A DNA stretch of 25,169 nucleotides from Syntrophaceae bacterium UBA5761 (lineage in GTDB: Bacteria > Desulfobacterota > Syntrophia > Syntrophales > UBA4778): positions 1 to 25,169 of the forward strand of contig DIEZ01000051.1 in the NCBI GenBank assembly GCA_002418885.1. The letters are read 5' to 3'. This document shows, one piece after another, positions 23,156-25,169 of this stretch (position 1 is its first letter; each line of letters begins with the position of its first letter). Made by a program: the position numbers and the translations under genes. Under the pieces are notes generated by a model. The model did not search any database. It was not told where the DNA came from and saw nothing but the letters and a program-made list of their open reading frames with translations.

Positions 23156-23875
23156 ATGTCTCGAAAACTTCTCGTTTTTCAGCACATGCCCTGGGAGAAA
23201 CCGGGCAAACATCTCATTCGAGCGGCCAGGACGAGAAGGGTCCGCCTCGACGTCTGGGAGGTATGGCGTCAGCCGGCTCCCGTCATCAACCCCTATGACG
23301 GCCTGATCGTCCTGGGCGGCACACCCAACATCGACGAGGAAGAATGCTATCCCTTTCTTAAAGCGGAAAAAGAACTTATCGCCGGGGCCGTCAAGAGAGA
23401 CATGCCCTATCTTGGTTTCTGCCTGGGCCATCAGCTACTGGCCGACGCGCTCGGGGCACGAGTGGGGCAGAATTTTTCCCCCAGCGTCGGTTTCATCCAG
23501 GGCCAGGTCACGAGCGAAGGGCGGCGCCATCCTGTTTTGCAAGGCATTCCCCGTTCTATGCCCCTCTTCAAGTGGCATTCCCAGGCAGTGCTGCCACCGC
23601 TCCCGAAGGAGATAGAGATACTGGTCACGTCTCCGGAATGCCAGGTCGAGGCCATTTCGGTCGAGGGAAGGCCCCATCTCGTGGGGTTGCAGTCCGATAA
23701 TTGTGCCGCGACCGTGGATGACGTCGGGGACTGGATCAAAGGCGACCTTGAATGGCTGCTGGAACTGAAGATCGATGTCATGAAGGTGATGAAAGACGCT
23801 GAAAGGCAGGAGGCCCTCATAGGCGCACAGTTCGAGGTAATTTTCGACAATTTTCTTGAACTCCTCTCCCGTTAG
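23156..23875 (+). CDS. Class I glutamine amidotransferase-like protein lacking the usual HPE motif
   Basis: A 239-residue protein with the GATase1 fold of the GuaA-type amidotransferase group. The nucleophile elbow is intact: YLGFCLGHQLLADALG with Cys89. GLIVLGGTPNIDEEECYPFL (49-68) and FKWHSQAV (138-145) are also family-like. Where active members have GxQFHPE, supplying catalytic His and Glu, this one reads GLQSDNCA (177-184), so the classical triad is incomplete. The C terminus continues with a helical segment (about 192-239). It may be a sensor, a partner-dependent enzyme or a catalyst of another reaction. ATG 23156 has GGGAGG about 8 nt upstream. Position between glnA and glutamate synthase suggests a role in nitrogen metabolism (inference). 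Confidence 0.85.
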   Translation: MSRKLLVFQHMPWEKPGKHLIRAARTRRVRLDVWEVWRQPAPVINPYDGLIVLGGTPNIDEEECYPFLKAEKELIAGAVKRDMPYLGFCLGHQLLADALGARVGQNFSPSVGFIQGQVTSEGRRHPVLQGIPRSMPLFKWHSQAVLPPLPKEIEILVTSPECQVEAISVEGRPHLVGLQSDNCAATVDDVGDWIKGDLEWLLELKIDVMKVMKDAERQEALIGAQFEVIFDNFLELLSR

Positions 23876-23931
23876 AAGCGAACCATCCGCTCCCTCCGGC
23901 ACCTCTACATCTGTGATAGCATCCCCATGAA

Positions 23932-23964
23932 AGGCAGGAAAGACAAAAATGTTTAATCCTGCCT
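23932..23964. repeat. Inverted repeat AGGCAGGA / TCCTGCCT
   Basis: A perfect 8-bp inverted repeat with a 17-nt A/T-rich spacer, 57 bp after the amidotransferase stop. No T-run follows on the plus strand, so it is not a convincing terminator for that gene. It may be an operator or an mRNA hairpin before the glutamate synthase transcript. Confidence 0.35.
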
Positions 23965-24003
23965 CCTGTGGCTACATTATTGTCGTTTTCTTGGGAGTGA
24001 AAA

Positions 24004-24072
24004 ATGCATCTCTGTTGTTACTGCCCCGTATTCGTTGGTGAAAATGATATGGTCTATCTTTTGCAAAAATAA
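24004..24072 (+). CDS. Possible 22-residue Cys-rich leader peptide or small protein
   Basis: An ATG with GGGAG 6 nt upstream opens a 22-codon frame: MHLCCYCPVF followed by VGENDMVYLLQK, then TAA. It has three cysteines in CCYC and ends 30 bp before the glutamate synthase GTG. The good ribosome binding site is the main support; there is no known family. It could be a translated leader that couples or attenuates expression of the next gene, or a chance frame. Confidence 0.35.
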   Translation: MHLCCYCPVFVGENDMVYLLQK

Positions 24073-24102
24073 AAGTCACGTATTCTCAGGAGAGGAAAAG
24101 AC

Positions 24103-25169
24103 GTGCTCTATTGCGACCAGAGTAAAAATTACAACGACTTCATCGTGGAGCGGGACGAAGATAAGTGCATCCAGTGTCGGGTCTGCGTACGGCAATGCTC
24201 CTACGAAGTCCATGAATATGACGAAAGGTACGACGAGATGGCGGCGGACAGCACCAGGTGCGTCGGCTGCCATCGCTGCGAGGCCTTTTGTCCCACGGGG
24301 GCCCTGACCATCAGGAAAAAGCCTTCCGACTTCCGGGATAACGCCCTCTGGACGCCCTGGTTCATCAAGAATATATACAAGCAGGCCGAAACGGGGGGAG
24401 TGCTCTTGACGGGAATGGGTAACGCCTATCCCTATCCCGTTTACTGGGACAGGATGCTCCTCGATGCCAGTCAGGTGACAAACCCTTCGATCGACCCGCT
24501 CCGGGAACCGATGGAGTTGAGGACCTATCTCGGGGCGAAGCCGGACGCCGTCGAAGTCGTCGAAGATAATGGAATCCGTCGTCTGGAAACCTCCTTTACA
24601 CCGCAGATTCCCATCGAGTACCCGGTGCTCTTTTCCGCCATGTCTTACGGTTCCATCAACCTCAACATCCACATCGGGCTGGCGAGGGCTGCGGAGGAAA
24701 CGGGAATCCTTTACAACACCGGCGAAGGGGGCTTGCATCCGACCCTTTACCGGTACGGGAAGAACACGATTGTCCAGTGCGCTTCAGGACGTTTCGGCGT
24801 ACACAGCGATTATCTCAATGCCGGCGTGGCGGTAGAGATCAAGATAGGCCAGGGGGCCAAACCGGGTATCGGGGGACATCTTCCCGGTGAGAAGATCGGG
24901 CCGGAGATCTCCCTCACCCGGATGATCCCCGAAGGGACGGACGCCCTGTCGCCCGCACCTCACCACGATATCTATTCCATCGAGGATCTGAGACAGCTCA
25001 TTTATGCCATAAAAGAGGCGACCGATTATAAAGTTCCCGTATCGGTGAAGATCTCTGCCGTTAATAATGTTGCCCCGATTGTCAGCGGCATCGCGCGGGC
25101 CGGAGCCGATATTATCGCCATTGACGGTTTTCGCGGAGGCACCGGAGCGACACCCCTTCAGATACGTCA
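24103..25169 (+). CDS. Archaeal-type glutamate synthase, FMN/ferredoxin central subunit (3' truncated by window end)
   Basis: A reading frame of 355 codons open to the window edge. The N terminus carries two [4Fe-4S] ferredoxin motifs, CIQCRVCVRQC (about 22-32) and CVGCHRCEAFCP (about 53-64). The glutamate synthase FMN-barrel follows, with FSAMSYGSINLN, NTGEGG, IGQGAKPGIGGHLPGEK and, at the edge, DGFRGGTGATP. In organisms with this split form, ammonia-producing and structural domains are on separate proteins. The enzyme makes glutamate from glutamine and 2-oxoglutarate. The start is GTG 24103 with AGGAGAGG 7 nt upstream. With glnA it would form the GS-GOGAT route; the expected type II glutaminase partner would lie beyond the right edge. 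Confidence 0.92.
   Translation, partial: MLYCDQSKNYNDFIVERDEDKCIQCRVCVRQCSYEVHEYDERYDEMAADSTRCVGCHRCEAFCPTGALTIRKKPSDFRDNALWTPWFIKNIYKQAETGGVLLTGMGNAYPYPVYWDRMLLDASQVTNPSIDPLREPMELRTYLGAKPDAVEVVEDNGIRRLETSFTPQIPIEYPVLFSAMSYGSINLNIHIGLARAAEETGILYNTGEGGLHPTLYRYGKNTIVQCASGRFGVHSDYLNAGVAVEIKIGQGAKPGIGGHLPGEKIGPEISLTRMIPEGTDALSPAPHHDIYSIEDLRQLIYAIKEATDYKVPVSVKISAVNNVAPIVSGIARAGADIIAIDGFRGGTGATPLQIR

Noticed and set aside
24004..24102. The short Cys-rich frame as an N-terminal extension of glutamate synthase
   Set aside because: It ends in TAA at 24070-24072 and the glutamate synthase has its own strong ribosome binding site (AGGAGAGG) and GTG start.

Overview
The window is a stretch of bacterial chromosome with about 18 protein genes and one selenocysteine tRNA. 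It looks like a Gram-negative anaerobe, most likely a deltaproteobacterium (Desulfobacterota/Syntrophorhabdus-like). That placement is inferred from gene content and not proven. LolA and two SurA/PpiC-type periplasmic foldases show a Gram-negative envelope. Two radical SAM proteins, a ferredoxin-type glutamate synthase, a tRNA-Sec and moeA fit an anaerobe that uses selenium and molybdenum or tungsten enzymes. The sequence is moderately GC-rich in genes and AT-rich in the intergenic gaps. No mobile element, CRISPR array or rRNA was seen.

Layout. (1) 107-1591, minus: selC (tRNA-Sec) and moeA. (2) 1821-11173, plus: nadA, then a tight run mfd - PpiC lipoprotein - SurA-like - uvrA, which mixes transcription-coupled and nucleotide excision repair with outer-membrane protein folding. 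(3) 11207-13625, minus: a small membrane protein preceded by a strong promoter and a structured leader of about 170 nt, then the overlapping pair proA-nadD behind a good sigma70 promoter. (4) 13812-16075, plus: patatin-like hydrolase, PflX-like radical SAM protein and a DUF2905 membrane protein. (5) 16115-19121, minus: lolA, a UbiA-family prenyltransferase and an AhbD/NirJ-like radical SAM/SPASM protein. (6) 19122-19358: an AT-rich gap with three DnaA-box-like 9-mers at 12-bp spacing. (7) 19359-21367, minus: pdxS and ilvE, so a PLP-synthesis gene sits beside a PLP enzyme. (8) 21733-25169, plus: nitrogen assimilation, with type I-alpha glnA, an intrinsic terminator, a class I glutamine amidotransferase-like protein lacking the usual HPE residues, a 22-codon Cys-rich ORF, and an archaeal-type glutamate synthase central subunit that runs off the right edge.

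Most genes are housekeeping: NAD synthesis (nadA, nadD), proline (proA), PLP (pdxS), branched-chain amino acids (ilvE), glutamine/glutamate, DNA repair and envelope assembly. The less ordinary signals are regulatory or uncharacterised: the structured leader at 11484-11661, the alternating 7-mers that can hide or free the pdxS ribosome binding site, the DnaA-box cluster away from any replication gene, the triad-deficient amidotransferase between glnA and glutamate synthase, and the prenyltransferase/radical-SAM pair. No wholly new multi-gene system can be demonstrated from this window alone.
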